Positions 21,436-34,109 are shown, counted from the stretch's first letter. The stretch is DNA of 64,000 nt from Gentiana macrophylla (GCA_026214975.1 CM047815.1:85240062-85304061); one strand, 5' to 3'. Notes: generated by a model not told the origin, from the letters alone. Program-made: numbers and translations.

Positions 21436-21984
21436 TGTTAAAACAGAGATGAGAAACTTGCAGTTTAAGAAAGATTAAAACAGAAGCAATGCAAACATAA
21501 AATATGACGAAAATGATAAAACACAGAAACAAAGAGAACACAGTGATTTAACGTGGTTTCCGGCATTGTGCCGACTACTCCATGGACAGAAAATGAGATA
21601 TTTTATCATGCACAAAGTTACAAGGATTTTCACACACACTGCATTGATTACAACATTGGTATTTATAGGCACAAATCCCTAACCGCCATAAGATCTTTGT
21701 TGGAATTGTCATAAATACCCCAGATGTGGACCCCAGCTCCAGCTGTTATCCACCAGATGAAAACTCAGCTCAGAACTGATTTTCCCAGACTTGTAATCAA
21801 CTACCCAGATGTAGAACTCAGTTATACTCAGCAGACCAAACTCACTACTGACTTCAGAAGAAACTTAGTTTTCACTTCACCAAAACTGTCTTTTACAGAA
21901 CTGAATATACTTACTAAATTGACCATCATTCTCAGTCTCAGTTTCTCAGATTAGTTCCACCTGATTATTTGTCAGTTTAGAATC
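21436..21984 (-). repeat. 3' LTR of element C
   Basis: Repeats the block at 35143-35684. On the minus strand it ends CTGTTTTAACA at the TAGGT duplication. The first ~20 bases of the LTR found in the right copy (TGTCAGTTTTGGTG..) are not present here. Instead TCAAGGTGGAGATT, a purine tract, abuts TCTAAACTGAC. The open frames in it are LTR sequence. Confidence 0.85.
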
Positions 21985-22143
21985 TCCACCTTGACTTGAA
22001 CTCTCATTCACAGTCAACCAAATTGCATAATCAGATGTACTTGTACCAGATGCATTCGTCAATGCCATGATGTACTTGTACCAGACTTCTTCATAGAATC
22101 CACTCAAGCTGATCTACCCTCAGCTGAGTATCTAGATTTCAGT

Positions 22144-22859
22144 TTATAAGCTTTGAATATTCAGCAAGTCCAGACACAACTGAAACTTGCTTTGCTGAAC
22201 TGGTTTAGTGAACATATCAGCAGGATTATCCTTGGTGCTGATCTTCTTCACTACAACCCTTTTCTCATTCCTTAGAAAATGATACCTCACATCAATATGC
22301 TTGGTTCTCTCATCCTGATCCTTAGCTAGACAAATTGCACTCAAACTGTCACAATAAATCTCAGCTTGATCTTGATGTAGCCCCAAATCACTGACTAGTC
22401 CCTTCAACCAGATACCCTCATTGGCTGCTTCAGTAAGAGCCATATACTCAGCTTCGGTAGTTGATAAAGCCACTGTTGCCTGAAGAGTTGCTTTCCAGCT
22501 GACAACTAAATTCCCTAATATGAAAACATAACCAGTCATTGATTTTCTTCATCATCCACATCACTGCATAATCGGCATCACGCATTTCCACCTTCGCCGG
22601 TTTAGTATCACCTCTATAAATGAGACCAACATCACCGCACCCTTAAGGTAGTGAACATTCTTTTCACACCGGTATCGGTGTTCCTTTCCTTTCCAGTTGA
22701 GCCATAAACTCGCCGACAACGATGGATCGCTTGATCCAGATCAGGCCTAGTGCATACCATGGCATACATCAGATTGCCAACTGCACTAGAATAGGGAACT
22801 CTTGACATGTACTCATTCTCTTCTGCTGATTGTGAAGCAAAAACTGACAAATGAATATT
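22144..22859 (-). pseudogene. RNase H and pol C-terminus of element C
   Basis: From the D insertion leftward: HLSVFASQSAEENEYMSRVPYSSAVGNLMYA in short pieces, then CTRPDLDQAI, a shifted stretch around 22560-22680, then [54 protein letters not shown] and a stop near 22144. RNase H acidic residues in TTEAEY and CDS are present. The shifted stretch (TDTGVKRMFTTL) shows one or more indels. The last ~130 residues form an open frame by themselves. Confidence 0.92.
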
Positions 22860-23246
22860 TGTGGCAATATTCAAAGATGTCGATATCACTTGAGGTTCAA
22901 AGAGGTTCTCAACTCTTTGAACTCATGTGTCGGATTTTCTGTGTACACTTTATTTATTTATAAAGAGACATATTAATTGTAGTACATACAAACAATTAAT
23001 ATGTCAAACTCTAGTCATAGACATAGCTTTTACTCGAGTTCACTTTATGTCATAGACAATTATTATGTAAGAGACTAAAAAGCATCTAGCCTCGTTTATA
23101 GCTTTTACTTTTTCTATGAAAGGTCACTATCTTGTCTAGGACCTTTCAAACTCCTCAATTGTATCTACATATACTCCACATTATCAATGAATAAAAAGAT
23201 AAGTTGAAGTTTACTCTTGTGTTAACACATTCTCAAACTCTCTTCA
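22860..23246 (+). repeat. 5' LTR of element D
   Basis: 387 bp, TGTGGCAATATTCAAAG to CAAACTCTCTTCA. Nearly identical to the 3' copy from the GGATTTTCT block onward; most differences are in the first 80 bp. Confidence 0.93.
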
Positions 23247-23260
23247 TGGTATCGGAGCCA
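23247..23260 (+). promoter_or_regulatory. Primer binding site of element D
   Basis: TGGTATCGGAGCCA directly abuts the 5' LTR, an initiator tRNA-Met type site with one change from TGGTATCAGAGC. Confidence 0.85.
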
Positions 23261-23261
23261 T

Positions 23262-24250
23262 TTGTGTTCTAACTTTTCCATTTGCAAAACTCATATTTCG
23301 AAGAATGTCTTCCACATCCGACATTACTTCAACCTCAAGAGACTTCTCAAAGACCTCACCGACCGGGAGAGTCTTGACAACTCTCTTCTTATACAAACCA
23401 TAGACTTGATGGTAACAACTATCTCATTATGGTCAAGGTCTATGAAAATGTACATTTCGGACAAAGTAAGATGGGATACTTGTGCGAAACAAAACTCGCA
23501 CTTTCTTGAAATCGACCCCGAGTTTTGAAGCATGGGACACGACAAATAATCAACTCATGACCATCCTCACGAGGTCAATGACAAAAGAGATAAGTGAAAA
23601 CTTTATGATGTATGATAATCTTGCCAAAGAAATGCAGGATAATGCCGAGAGATCTTTACTCCAAGAAGGATAATACATCCGAGGTATATGAACTAAAGCT
23701 CAGATTCAAACTTGCGAGGCAAGGGATATATCCAGAACTCAATATTTCAATCAACTATCTAAGGCTTGGCAACACTTAGATATGTTAGAAACTCACTCTT
23801 GGAATGATGTCAAGGATCTCGCTCTTTATAAAGACATCATAGAAAAGAAGAGAGTATTCGAGTTTCTCACTGGATCGAATCCTACTCTTGATGATGTTAG
23901 AGGAAGAATTCTTGCCACCAAACCTCTTCCAAATCTCAAATCCATGTTTGCTTTGGTCAAACATGAAGAAAGTAGGAGAAAAGTCATGCTTTTGAAATCC
24001 CCTACCGACAACCCTATCAAGGTGCCGCCTGCCGACCGTCGGGGAAGGTGCCGAGGTTGCCGAGACATACAAGAAGCCTCACGAGAAAATTGGAAAAGCT
24101 GCTCGTGATCACCGCAAACGCACAAATCACACCAAGGACAATCTGGCTGGAAGCTCCATGGCAAGCCTAACTCCTCAAAAACCTCAAAACCTATCGAGGA
24201 AAGTCAAGGCGAGACACATCGGTGAGGAGGAGAATGACAACCGGATGAAT
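23262..24250 (+). pseudogene. gag of element D
   Basis: Frames together show LWSRSMKMYISDK, EIDPEFESWDTTNNQLMT, SMTKEISENFMMYD, YFNQLSKAWQHLDM, LALYKDIIEKKRVFEFLTG, NPTLDDVRGRILATKPLP and KHEESRRKVML. This is the copia gag that ends in a zinc knuckle followed by WKLHGKP. Here the knuckle (about 24103-24160) has lost Cys codons: the surviving frame reads RDHRKRTNHTKDN. Several frameshifts and in-frame stops (for example near 23670) break it. Confidence 0.88.
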
Positions 24251-24350
24251 GCTCGGTTTTTCGCATTCAAAGGCTTCTGAATCAACAAAAGGAAGGTAGT
24301 CACTCTCACGATGTTGCTACTCATACTCATACAAGTAAATTCTACTCTTC

Positions 24351-25135
24351 CTTAGCAATGAAACATGGATTGTTGATTCTGGGGCATCCTCCCATATGAC
24401 TGGTAATAAAAACCTTATAACCAACTATATGCCTTGTCACCAAATCCATAACATTAAAACTGCTGATGGATCTATCTCTCGTGCAAAAGGTGTTGGAAAT
24501 GTTAAACTCACTAATAAGATATGCCTACAGGATGTCCTATTTGTTCCAAACTTAGACTGCAATCTTATATCTCACAAGAGACTCACTAAAGATTTGAATT
24601 GGACTGTTGTTTTTAAGGAAAATCGGTGCACATTCCAGATCCTACTTCACGAGAAGTGATTGGGAAGGCTAAACCTTGCATTGGATTGTTTCGTCAACCT
24701 CTCCAAGACAAGATCAAGATCGAATCGCCTCGTGCAATGACGCTCCTGCAGACTTTAGACAATATCATGTTATGGCATTATAGATTAGGACATCCAAGTT
24801 TTGGTTACTTAAAATCTTTAACTCCTGAATTGTTTAAAGGATGTAATCTGAATGACCTTCAATGTGATATTTGTCAATTTGCTAAACTTACAAAATCTGT
24901 GTATGCTAAGTTACCTCATTTGCATTCCTCACCCTTCACCTTAATACACAAAGTGATGTGTGGGGACCCTCAGGGTGAAAAGTATAACAGGAAAAGGTGG
25001 TTTGTCACCTTTATTGATGATCATACCAGAACACTTGGGTTTTTTAATGAAAGACAAATCAAGTTGGCCCTATCTTTCAAGAATTTTATCATATGGTCTC
25101 CACTCAATTTGATACTAAGGTCAAGATCTTAAAGA
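24351..25135 (+). pseudogene. Protease and integrase N-terminus of element D
   Basis: ETWIVDSGASSHMTG (about 24360-24404) carries an intact aspartic protease DSG. It continues VLFVPNLDCNLIS, a frameshift at about 24650, then LWHYRLGHPSFGYL and CDICQFAKLTKS, the HHCC zinc finger of integrase, and FVTFIDDHTRT, the first core aspartates. The frame ends near 25132. Confidence 0.9.
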
Positions 25136-26090
25136 CGATAATGCTCTAAAATACTATGAGTCTAATCTCGGTACCTTCTTGACAGATAGAGGAATTGTTC
25201 ATATCAAGTAGTTGTGTGGAAACACCTCAGTGAGAATGGGGTTCTTGAGAGAGGAAGAACATGCACTCTTTGAAATGGCCAGATCAATCATGTTCACCAC
25301 ACATGTTCCTAAATATATGTGGGGTGAAGCTATCTGACCGCAACTTATTTACTCAACAGAGACTTCCCAAAGTGAGTGTTAGGTTTCAAAACTCCACTCC
25401 AAACCCTACGACCACACACTCCTGCCATCATCTTGTTTCCCAGTTGCCTCCAAAGATCTTTGGTTGTACTGTGTTTGTGTATATCCATGCTCAACACAGA
25501 AGTAAACTTGATCCTAAAGCTCACAAGTGCATTTTCCTAGGTTATGCCAAGGACAGAAAAGGTTACAAATGTTATTCCCCTACTGAAAAGAAATTTTACA
25601 ATTCTATGGATGTAAAATTCTTTGAAAGGACCCTTATTACAAAGAACCCTCTTGAGCCATTCAACGATGGAAACTGATTGAAATTGACCTAAACCCCTTC
25701 CTCAAAGAAACTCTTAACCTCAAAGAACTCCATCGATCCTCACAGATCGAACTTCATGACCTACGACTCTCTACAACCTAATACTTCTCAAAGAACCTCC
25801 CGAACAAGAGTCTACTGACCCAGAGCCTGCTGATCCCGAGCCTCATCGACACTCAAAGCAATCTCTGGATCCTCAAAGCTGACTGACATTGATGATAGGC
25901 CTATTGCTCTTAGGAAGGGAAAGAGATCATGCACTGATCACTCTATTCATTCTTATGTATCTTATGATAAGTTATCTCTCGCCTTTGCCATGTTTTCACA
26001 GGGACTGGACTCTCACTCTATTCTAAAAATATTCAGAGAGGCCCTTCAAAATGATAAATGGAAGGTCAGCTTAAAAGCAGAGATGACAAA
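25136..26090 (+). pseudogene. Integrase core and C-terminal region of element D, heavily broken
   Basis: Pieces recognisable in different frames: ARSIMFTTHVPKYMWGEA-like text near 25276-25335, then LPPKIFGCTVFVYIHA, RSKLDPKAHKCIFLGYA and KGYKCYSPTEKKFY (25446-25600), the conserved GKFxPKAxxCIFLGY block after the catalytic core. The region to 26090 (poor in motifs) corresponds to the spacer before reverse transcriptase. Confidence 0.8.
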
Positions 26091-26960
26091 GACTTACGGA
26101 TAATCATACTTGGGATTTGACACCTCTCCCACAGGGCAAGAAGGCAATCGATTCTGAGATGGTTATTCACTATAAAATACAATGCTTTGATGGCACTATT
26201 GACAAGTACAAAGCCGATTGGTAGCCGGGATTCACTCAAACTTATGGCATTGACTATAAGGAAACTTTTGCACCAAAGATAGCAAAACTCAACACCGCCG
26301 GGGTTCTCGATCTCTACTGGTGTCCAACTTGACTGGCCTCTTCACCAATTGGACATCAAAAATGCTTTTCTAAATGGGGACCTCACCGAGGAGGTTTATA
26401 TGAATGTACCTCCGGTTTTATCAATCCTCATACTCAAGGCAAGGTGTGCAAACTAAGGAAATCTCTATATGGCACTCAAGCAATCACCAAGGGCATGGTT
26501 TGGAAAATTAACAACTGTGGTCAAAGTCTGCTTTGGATATCACCAATGCAATTCGATCACACTATGTTCATCAAGACAACCAACCGAAGAGGTCTATTGT
26601 TATTGTCTATGTGGATGATATCATCCTCACCGGAGATGAGTCTCCACCGAGATCCAACATTTGAAGACTCTGTTTGGCAAAGGTGTTTCAGGTGAAAGAC
26701 TTGGGTTTTCTCAAATATTTTCTTGGCATGGAAGTAGCAAAGAAACAAAGAAAAGGCATTTGTCTCCCAAAGGAAATATGTACTGGATCTCTCAAGGAAA
26801 TCGGCATCTTTGGGGTGCAAACTCGCTATATCCCCTGTAGACCCAGTCATACCTGCTACATGGTGACATTGTTTGTCGAGGAAAGAACAATATCAAAGGC
26901 TTGTAGGAAACTCATCTACCTCTCCCATACAAGACCCGATATTGCATATGGTGTCGATCC
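26091..26960 (+). pseudogene. Reverse transcriptase of element D
   Basis: [47 protein letters not shown] (frame-shifted), [12 protein letters not shown] and IVIVYVDDIILTGDE, with YVDD at 26608-26619, then VKDLGFLKYFLGMEVA and QRLVGKLIYLSHTRPDIAY-like text. The catalytic YVDD is intact, but the region needs at least four frame changes. Confidence 0.9.
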
Positions 26961-27089
26961 CAGTTAGTCGGTTCATGCATTGCCCTCTTGAGCAACATTG
27001 GGATGCGATAACTAGAATCTTGAGGTATTTAAAGTCCACTCTGGCCAAGGTTACACTTCACCAAGTCTGGCGATAGATCCATCAAGGTC

Positions 27090-27560
27090 TACACCGATCT
27101 TGATTGGGTGGATGCCACATAGATAGAAGGTCGACCACAAAGCTCTCATTCTATGTATGGGGGCAATCTTGTTACTTGGAGGAGCAAGAAACAACCTCAT
27201 CATGTCTAGAAGCGATCTTTGAAGTTGAACTCATGGCACTTGTCTTAGGCATTTGTGAAGCTCTTTGGCTCAAAAGAGTACTTCATCGAACTTCAGATAG
27301 CCTCTCCAAAGAACCTATCACACTCTGCTTTGTGATAATCACTCAAAGACTATGCATGGCGAGAGGATCCAGTCCATCATGACAAAACAAAACATGTGGA
27401 CATTGACAGACACTTCCTAAAGGAGGCAGTTGATGCCAAGATTATCCACTCAGTATGTTCCCTCAATGAGACCAAAATGCGAGATATTCTCACCAAAGCT
27501 ATTCCACCTCTCATGTTCAAATAGACTAAGTAGCAAACTTGGTTTGCATCAACATATCTG
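27090..27560 (+). pseudogene. RNase H of element D
   Basis: RRSTTKLSFYVWG, ETTSSCLEAIFEVELMAL, a cognate of the conserved SS.EAE(Y/F)RA block, ICEALWLKRVL, and frame-shifted versions of the CDNHSK and KHVDIDRHF motifs (27335-27415). It is followed by a purine tract (CAGTTTGAGGGG, 27563-27574) and the LTR. Confidence 0.85.
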
Positions 27561-27574
27561 ACCAGTTTGAGGGG

Positions 27575-27957
27575 TGTGGCAATATTCAACATCTTGTCTC
27601 TTTGAGGTTCAAGAGGGTTACGAACTCTTGAACTCATGTGTCGGATTTTCTCGTACACACATTATTTATTTATAAAGAGACATATTAATTGTAGTACATA
27701 CAAACAATTAATATGTCAAACTCTAGTCATAGACATAGCTTTTACTCGAGTTCACTTTATGTCATAGACATTTATTATGTAAGAGACTAAAAAGCATCTA
27801 GCCTCGTTTATAGATTTTACTTTTTCTATGAAAGGTCACTATCTTGTCTAGGACCTTTCAAACTCCTCAATTGTATCTACATATACTCCACATTATCAAT
27901 GAATAAAAGATAAGTTGAAGTTTACTCTTGTGTTAACACATTCTCAAACTCTCTTCA
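27575..27957 (+). repeat. 3' LTR of element D
   Basis: 383 bp, TGTGGCAATATTCAAC to AAACTCTCTTCA. Contains CTCCACATTATCAATGAATAAAAG, matching the 5' copy. Confidence 0.93.
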
Positions 27958-27962
27958 ATATT

Positions 27963-28640
27963 TGATTCCATAGGAGTATCTATTGGCTTAGCAACTGAAA
28001 TGCCAAACTTTGACAAAATCTTCTGTATATAGCCCTGCTGAGATAAAAACAGTTTCTTTTGATGTCTATCTCTCCAGATCTCCATCCCTAAAATTTTCTT
28101 GGCTGCACCCAAATCCTTCATTTCAAACAAAGCATTGAGAAGGTCTTTCAGATACTGAACATCAGACTTCTTCCTTCCAGCTATCAACATATCATCCACA
28201 TAAAAAACAAGACAGATGTATGATCCATCTTCCAACTGACTGTTGTAAACATAGCAATCATAAGGACTTCTACTGTAACCAAGTTGGATCATATAACTGT
28301 CAAACATTTTATACCATTGCCTAGGAGCTTGTTTCAGTCCATACAAGGACTTTTTTAACTTGCACACAAAATATTCTTTGCCAGGAACTTGGAAATCCTC
28401 TGGCTGAGTCATGTATATCTCTTTGTCTACCTCACAATGTAGAAAAGCTGTCTTCACCTCTAACTTCTCAAGTTCTAAGTCCTGTTGTGCCACCATTGCT
28501 AGTAACACTCTGATTGAAGTATGTCTGACTACTGGTGAGAATATCTCACCAAAGTCCACCCCTTCTTTCTGACTGAACCCTCTTGCAACCAAACGTGCCT
28601 TATACTTAACTCCTTCTGCCTCAGTTATCCCTTCCTTATT
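27963..28640 (-). pseudogene. Reverse transcriptase of element C
   Basis: A long clean frame of about 210 codons: ARGFSQKEGVDFGEIFSPV, EKLEVKTAFLHCEVDKEIYM, CKLKKSLYGLKQAPRQWY, LVFYVDDMLIAG (YVDD at 28188-28202 on the minus strand), FEMKDLGAAKKILGMEI and LSKFGISVAKPIDTPM. All standard copia RT blocks are here with the catalytic aspartates. It is cut at 27962 by element D and its frame resumes at 22859. This is the best-preserved retroelement domain in the window. Confidence 0.95.
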
Positions 28641-29613
28641 CTTGAAGATCCATTTGCAAGTAACAACTCTCCTATTAGCTGGATGTTTAACAAGATCCTA
28701 AGTCTGATTCTTCAGTAATGACTCCATTTCATCTCCCATGGCAGCAAGCCATTGAGATGCTTCAGAACATGTCACTACTTCTATGTAAGCAAGTTCAAAA
28801 CCATTCACTTCTTCTACAACTTGAAGTGCATATCCAACAATATCATCAAACCCATACCTCTTGGGAAGTACCCCAACATTGGATCTTCTAGCTCCGCTGA
28901 CAACTATACTCTGTTGACCCATGTTCTCAGTTTGACGCTTTAGTGGATCGGCTTGGATTCGATTACGGTTCAAAGAACGGATCGATGAAAAGCCGACTTG
29001 GATCAGTTGATTGTTGCGTTTCCACTGACTCTACCTGAAGCTTCACCTTGCGCCGCTTTCGGTTTGATCGGTTTGATTCGATTATCCTCTCCACTGATGA
29101 ACTGAGCATAGAATTTTCATCAAAAACTGTATCTCTGCTAAGAATAACTATGTTTTCTACTGATGACCAAATTTTGTACCCCGTTACCCCATCACCATAC
29201 CTCACAAACACTCATTTCTTGGCCCTTGGTTCCAGTTTCCCTTCACTGACATGATAGTAAATTGTGCTTCCAAATACCCTTAGAACTGAGTAATCAGCAG
29301 GCTTGCCTGACCATATCTCAACTGGTGTTTTGAGACTGATCCCTGTGTGATGACTCCTGTTGATTAAGTAGCAAGTTGTGCTAACAGCCTCTGCCTCAAA
29401 ATCTCCTTGACAAACCAGTATGAGAGAGCATGCATCATGCCCTCTCCAGAAAGTTTGATTCAACCTCTCAGCTACCCAGAGGAGTATTCTAGATTGTATG
29501 ATGTCTGGAAATACCCTCGGTTTTGCAAAATGTATCAAAATCAGTCCAGCAGAATTCCAAACCATTATCTGTACGAAGCCTCTTGATCTTCTTCTCTAAC
29601 TGATTTTCAACTA
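28641..29613 (-). pseudogene. Integrase C-terminal part of element C
   Basis: From the E junction leftward: IVENQLEKKIKRLRTDNG (catalytic aspartate in TDNG), then VERLNQTFWRGHDACSLI, EAVSTTCYLINRS, LKTPVEIWSGKPADYSVLRVFGS in pieces, FVRYGDGVTGYKIW, and EVVTCSEASQWLAAMGDEMESL, which leads into reverse transcriptase. Frameshifts occur near 29560, 29211 and 28960, and a stop lies near 28700. Confidence 0.9.
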
Positions 29614-29618
29614 TAGCC

Positions 29619-31546
29619 TGTTAGAAAATCTACGCGGGAACACAGCGGAAATTCAAAAACTTATTTCCTTAACCAGGATCGACTTCATTTAAGCAATAAA
29701 CAAATAAGCTAGTAGACGGTGGTGTTAAGAAATCACTAGTTTAACGCAGTGGAATTTAAAATTTTGATTTTCTTTTCCGAGATCGCCTTCATTTAACACA
29801 ATAAACATGATAAGTAGTTTGACGGAATATACCTTGGCTGATTTATAAGATCGAAGCTTTGACTGTCAATGGAGAGTATCCACATGAACTCCTAGCCGGA
29901 ATCCTCCTTGGATTGCTATCAGAAAAAACCGGCTAATAGACCGGCATTTTTCTCTCTCTCTAACTCTCTATTGGAAGCTCTCTATTTTACACAAAAACTA
30001 TTAGCTCTTGTAATTGTGATGTACAAAACAGCTAGCCAACCCCTTTCTTATATAGGGTGAGTGGCGCCCCATAAGCCCATAATCTGATTAGGAGAAGCTT
30101 CCTAAAAGATACATGAAATAGAAAAACCTTTTCCCAATAAATAAGGAGAATCACTTAGATTGATTTATATTTTTTTATTATAATATCTTATATTAAATAA
30201 AATCTAAATATCGTCAATATCTTATATTGAATATATTTATCTTATTACCATAAATCGATTTTTCCAAAATCAATTAATATCCAATATTAATATTATGGTA
30301 ATCTTATTAATTAAAGTGCACAATCTAAGTGTATCTTACACCCTTATGGCTTGCGCCCCAAATGCCAATTAATTGGCTTCCGGAATATTTTTTAATTAAA
30401 ATAATTTATGTATAATTAATATCTTGTATTTTATTTATTCATAATAAATAAATACCATCATATTAATTTACCACTATAACCTTTATAGTCTTGAGATAAC
30501 TTTCCTTATTTGGTTATCAACTATAACCGCATTTTAATCCGACTCGATGTTCATATGTGTGTGACCTGATAGGCTTCCGAATATGTTGGCCGTAGACACA
30601 AAGTGAAAATTACGAAAATGCCCTTTATGCCTAACGATCACGGGATAGCATCTAGCAACATACCGTGACCCCCAATCATCGGAAAAGTCAAATGCAATGA
30701 CTACTACCTTTCATGTGAAACAGTTACCGTGTAAATTACAATCCTACCGCTGTAATAATATCCATACGATCGTATCTCGAGTGTCAGTACATTAACAATC
30801 GTATCTTATAATCTGGATATCCTGCTCTCTCAGAATAACACATATACTCCCACTTTGTAAAGATTCACGAGAGCTAGACATTCCTTATAAGAAGACCATT
30901 TCGGATATTCAATCCCAATCATAGGATACACGATTCCCGGATGAACTAACATATATACTCCGCAAGCTTCAGCATCACACCCAATCACTACCGCATGATC
31001 GCCCGTGGCTACGGAAATCTCAATAGTGTCAAAGCATGACAATCCATACCCGATGCCATGAAGACTCGTCGCCAGATAATTACACAACCGCCATATAGTG
31101 TGACACTTAATGTAAGTGGAATCGGTCTAACGTCACGCATTCTCCAATACACGTCCACGTACAGTCCAAGTGCCTCTACACTTCGATAGACGAGATCTAT
31201 CTCTATCTTCAATAAGATAGAAGACATCCAATACGTGCTAATCTACTCATACTATCAATGTCCCATTTGACAGTACATACGACTAGAGACATTTAAGTAT
31301 CAAACTTGTTAAAGTGATTAGAGATCTCATCAACCATAATCACTATCATGGTTTCTCTATCACTGTTTGACACTAGGGACGTTACTATATATATACAACT
31401 AATAACATGAAGATAAACAATATATAATAACAAAAGTGCTTTTATTAATCATAATAAAGTTATTACATGAACTAAAATAGACTGTAAACGACCCGATCCG
31501 GTCGAATCCGGTCCAACCCGATTGGGTTTAGGACACCTTTTCAATA
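29619..31546 (-). repeat. Left LTR copy of element E
   Basis: 1928 bp. Its first ~207 bases (29619-29825) are missing from the right copy and hold an internal duplication of a ~125-bp piece (CAGCGGAAATTC..CTTCATTTAA..CAATAAACA and CAGTGGAATTTA..CTTCATTTAA..CAATAAACA). Ends CCTTTTCAATA, matching TATTTCAACA of the right copy. Confidence 0.8.
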
Positions 31547-33439
31547 GGTGGTTACCTTGGTTGATCTAAAAGATCGACGCTTTGACCGTCTAAGGAGAGT
31601 AGGGATGCACGGAGCCGCCCAAGCGTTCGGCCTCTACCGGTGATCTACACAAACAGCCCGCTGGAATCCCATCATGGATTGCTACCAGAAAAACTTGGTT
31701 GCTAGATCGACTTTTTCTCTCTCTCAAAACTCTTTCTAAGAAGCTCTCTATTTTTTACAAGAACTATTAGCTCTTGGAATTGTGTTGTGCAAAAGAGTTT
31801 GGCACCCCTTTGTTTATATAGGGAGTGGTGCGCCCCTCTCTAGTCCCAATCTGATCGGGAAAAGCTTCTGAGTAGATTAATGAGAAAGAAAACCTTTTAC
31901 TAGTAAAATAAGGAAAATATATATTCTAGATTTACCTCATTAAATACTCAATATCTTATATTAAATATTTCCAAGATATATATTGTCAATATCCAATATT
32001 GAATATATATCTTTTATTATATTACAATAAATCAATTTACACATATGTATATATCACATATATATATATAATATATGCATAAATCTATATATATTATATA
32101 TAAATACTACACTTAGTCGCATGCACATCACATATGCACACCACACACGCATATATGCATAATATATGTATATATATTAATATCCTATATTAATATAAGG
32201 TATAATTAAATTGCACAATCCAAGTGTATCCTATATACACACATAAATTGCACCACCCTTTGCCAACAAAATGACATCCAGAATATTCTTTAATTAATAT
32301 AATACTATTAATATTAATATCTTGTATTTAATTTATTCATAATAAATAAATACCACCATATTAATTTACCACTATAACCCTTTATAGTCGAGATAAAAAT
32401 TTCCTTATTCGGTTATCACTATAACCTTATTTTAATCCGGCTAGATGTATTTATGTGTGTGACCCGATAGGCTTTCGAATATGTTGACCGTAGACACAAA
32501 GAGCAAATTACAAAAACCCCTTCATGCCTAACGATTACGGGATAGCATCTAGCAACACACCGTGACCCCCAATCATCGGAAGAGTCAAATGCAATGACTA
32601 CTAACTTTCATGTAAAATAGTTACCTTTTAAATAGAATCCTATCGCAGTAATAATATCCATACAGTCTTATGTCGAGTGTCAAACATCAACGACCGTATC
32701 TTATAATATGGATATCATGCTCTCTCGAAGTAACTCATTTACTTCCACTTTGCAAAGATTCACGAGAGTAAGACATTCTTTATAAGAAGGCCCTTTCGGA
32801 TATTCACCCCTACTGATAGGGTACGCGATTTCCGGATGAACAAACATGTAAACTCCGCATGCTTCAGTATCACACCCAATCATTACCGCATGATCACCCC
32901 ATGGCTAGGGGAAACCTCAATAGTGTCAGAGCATGACAATCCACACCGTGATACCATGTAGACTCCGGTCCTAAGGATAATTACACAACCGTCACATAGT
33001 GTGACACTTAACAGTGTAAGTGAGTCAGTCTAACGTACGCATTCTCTAATACACGTCCACGTATAGTCCAAGTGTCTATACACTTCGATAGATGAGATCT
33101 ATCCCTGCCCTTAAAGACAGAAGACATCTAATACGAGCTAGCCTGTTTATACTATCAATGCCCTGTTTAATAGTACATAAGCCTAGAGACATTTAAGTAT
33201 CAAACTTATTAAAGTGATTAGAGATCTCATCAACCATAATCGTTTATCATGGTTTCTCTATCACAGTTTAATGCCAAGGACGTTTTCATATAATAATTCA
33301 TAATTGGTTCTTTAAAAGAACAAATATATGACAACAGAAAAGCCATTTAATATATGTATAAACATAAAGAAATAGTAGAAATGATCTGACCCGGTCAGAT
33401 CCGTTCCAACCCGATTGGGTTTTGGACACTATTTCAACA
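31547..33439 (-). repeat. Right LTR copy of element E, truncated at its inner end
   Basis: 1893 bp, starting inside the LTR at GGTGGTTACCTTGG. AT-rich dinucleotide runs (TATATATA, about 32040-32180) make it longer than the matching part of the left copy. Small open frames near 32701-32883 and 30830-31227 are homologous LTR sequence and not genes. Confidence 0.8.
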
Positions 33440-33444
33440 GAGCC

Positions 33445-34084
33445 TTCCATTGCATGAAGCTCTTGAATACCTCACTTTTGTGTTTCATCATTACCACCCA
33501 AGTCATCCTTGAATGTCATCAATAAAGGACACAAAATATCTATGATACCCAATAACTCCACCTTTGATGGCCCTCCAACAATCAGAATGAATGTAATCAA
33601 GTGATGACTTTGTGTTGTGTACCCCTTTTGAGAACTTGCTCCTATGAAGCTTCCCAAACACACAATGCTCACAAACGTCCAGATGCTTGATCTTACACTC
33701 TTCAAGAAGATCTTTCTGAGAAAAAACATGCATCCCCTTTTCACCCATGTGACCCAGTCTCATATGCCACAGTTTTGTAAGCTATGACTGATGAATCTCA
33801 ACAGATGCCACAACAGCAGAACCAGCAACAACTGACCCTTGTAGTATATACATAGTCCCTTTCTTGACTCCCTTAAGAACCAAAACTGAATTTTTATAGA
33901 TACACAGCACTCCACTTTCACCCTCAAAACTGAATCTCTTGTTGTCTGAAGAACTGAGAGATACCAAGTTTTTGGTCATCTGTGGAACATGTATAACTTC
34001 ACTCAGTTCATAGAATCTTCCATCCTCTGTCCTCAACGGAACTGAGCCAATCCCAACTACCTTGTAGACCTTGTTGTTTGCCAT
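33445..34084 (-). pseudogene. Gag-pre-integrase and integrase N-terminal part of element C
   Basis: Leftward from 34084: NNKVYKVVGIGSVPLRTEDG, VIHVPQMTKNLVSLSS, GTMYILQGSVVAGSA, a stop at about 33782, then LWHMRLGHMGEKGMHVF, CEHCVFGKLHRSKF (HHCC zinc finger), SSLDYIHSDCW and YHRYFVSFIDD, with the first catalytic aspartates. It ends at the E insertion in the stretch ahead of TDNG. Confidence 0.92.
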
Positions 34085-34109
34085 AGATATATGACCACCA
34101 TCTATCTGC

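Larger units (their letters stand above)
22855..27962 (+). mobile_element. Element D: complete but decayed copia, TSD ATATT
   Basis: LTRs at 22860-23246 and 27575-27957, flanked by ATATT at 22855-22859 and 27958-27962. It sits in the opposite orientation inside the pol of element C. All domains can be traced in order (gag, protease, integrase, RT, RNase H), broken by many stops and frameshifts. I leave the copia lineage open; gag is of the RE1-like kind with KPLPNLKSMFALVKHEESRR. Confidence 0.93.
29614..33444 (-). mobile_element. Element E: two long LTRs back to back with no interior
   Basis: Inserted in the integrase of element C. Flanks are TAGCC (29614-29618) and GAGCC (33440-33444), four of five matching; the uninterrupted gene sequence favours TAGCC. 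The insert consists of two colinear ~1.9-kb copies, 29619-31546 and 31547-33439. On the minus strand it starts TGTTGAAATAGTGTCC and ends GATTTTCTAACA. No primer site, gag or pol lies between the copies. Shared landmarks include ACCGTGACCCCCAATCATCGG, GATAGCATCTAGCAACA and ACACGTCCACGTA. The long LTR and CCCAATCGGGTTGG head suggest an Angela- or SIRE-like copia, with low certainty. Confidence 0.82.
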
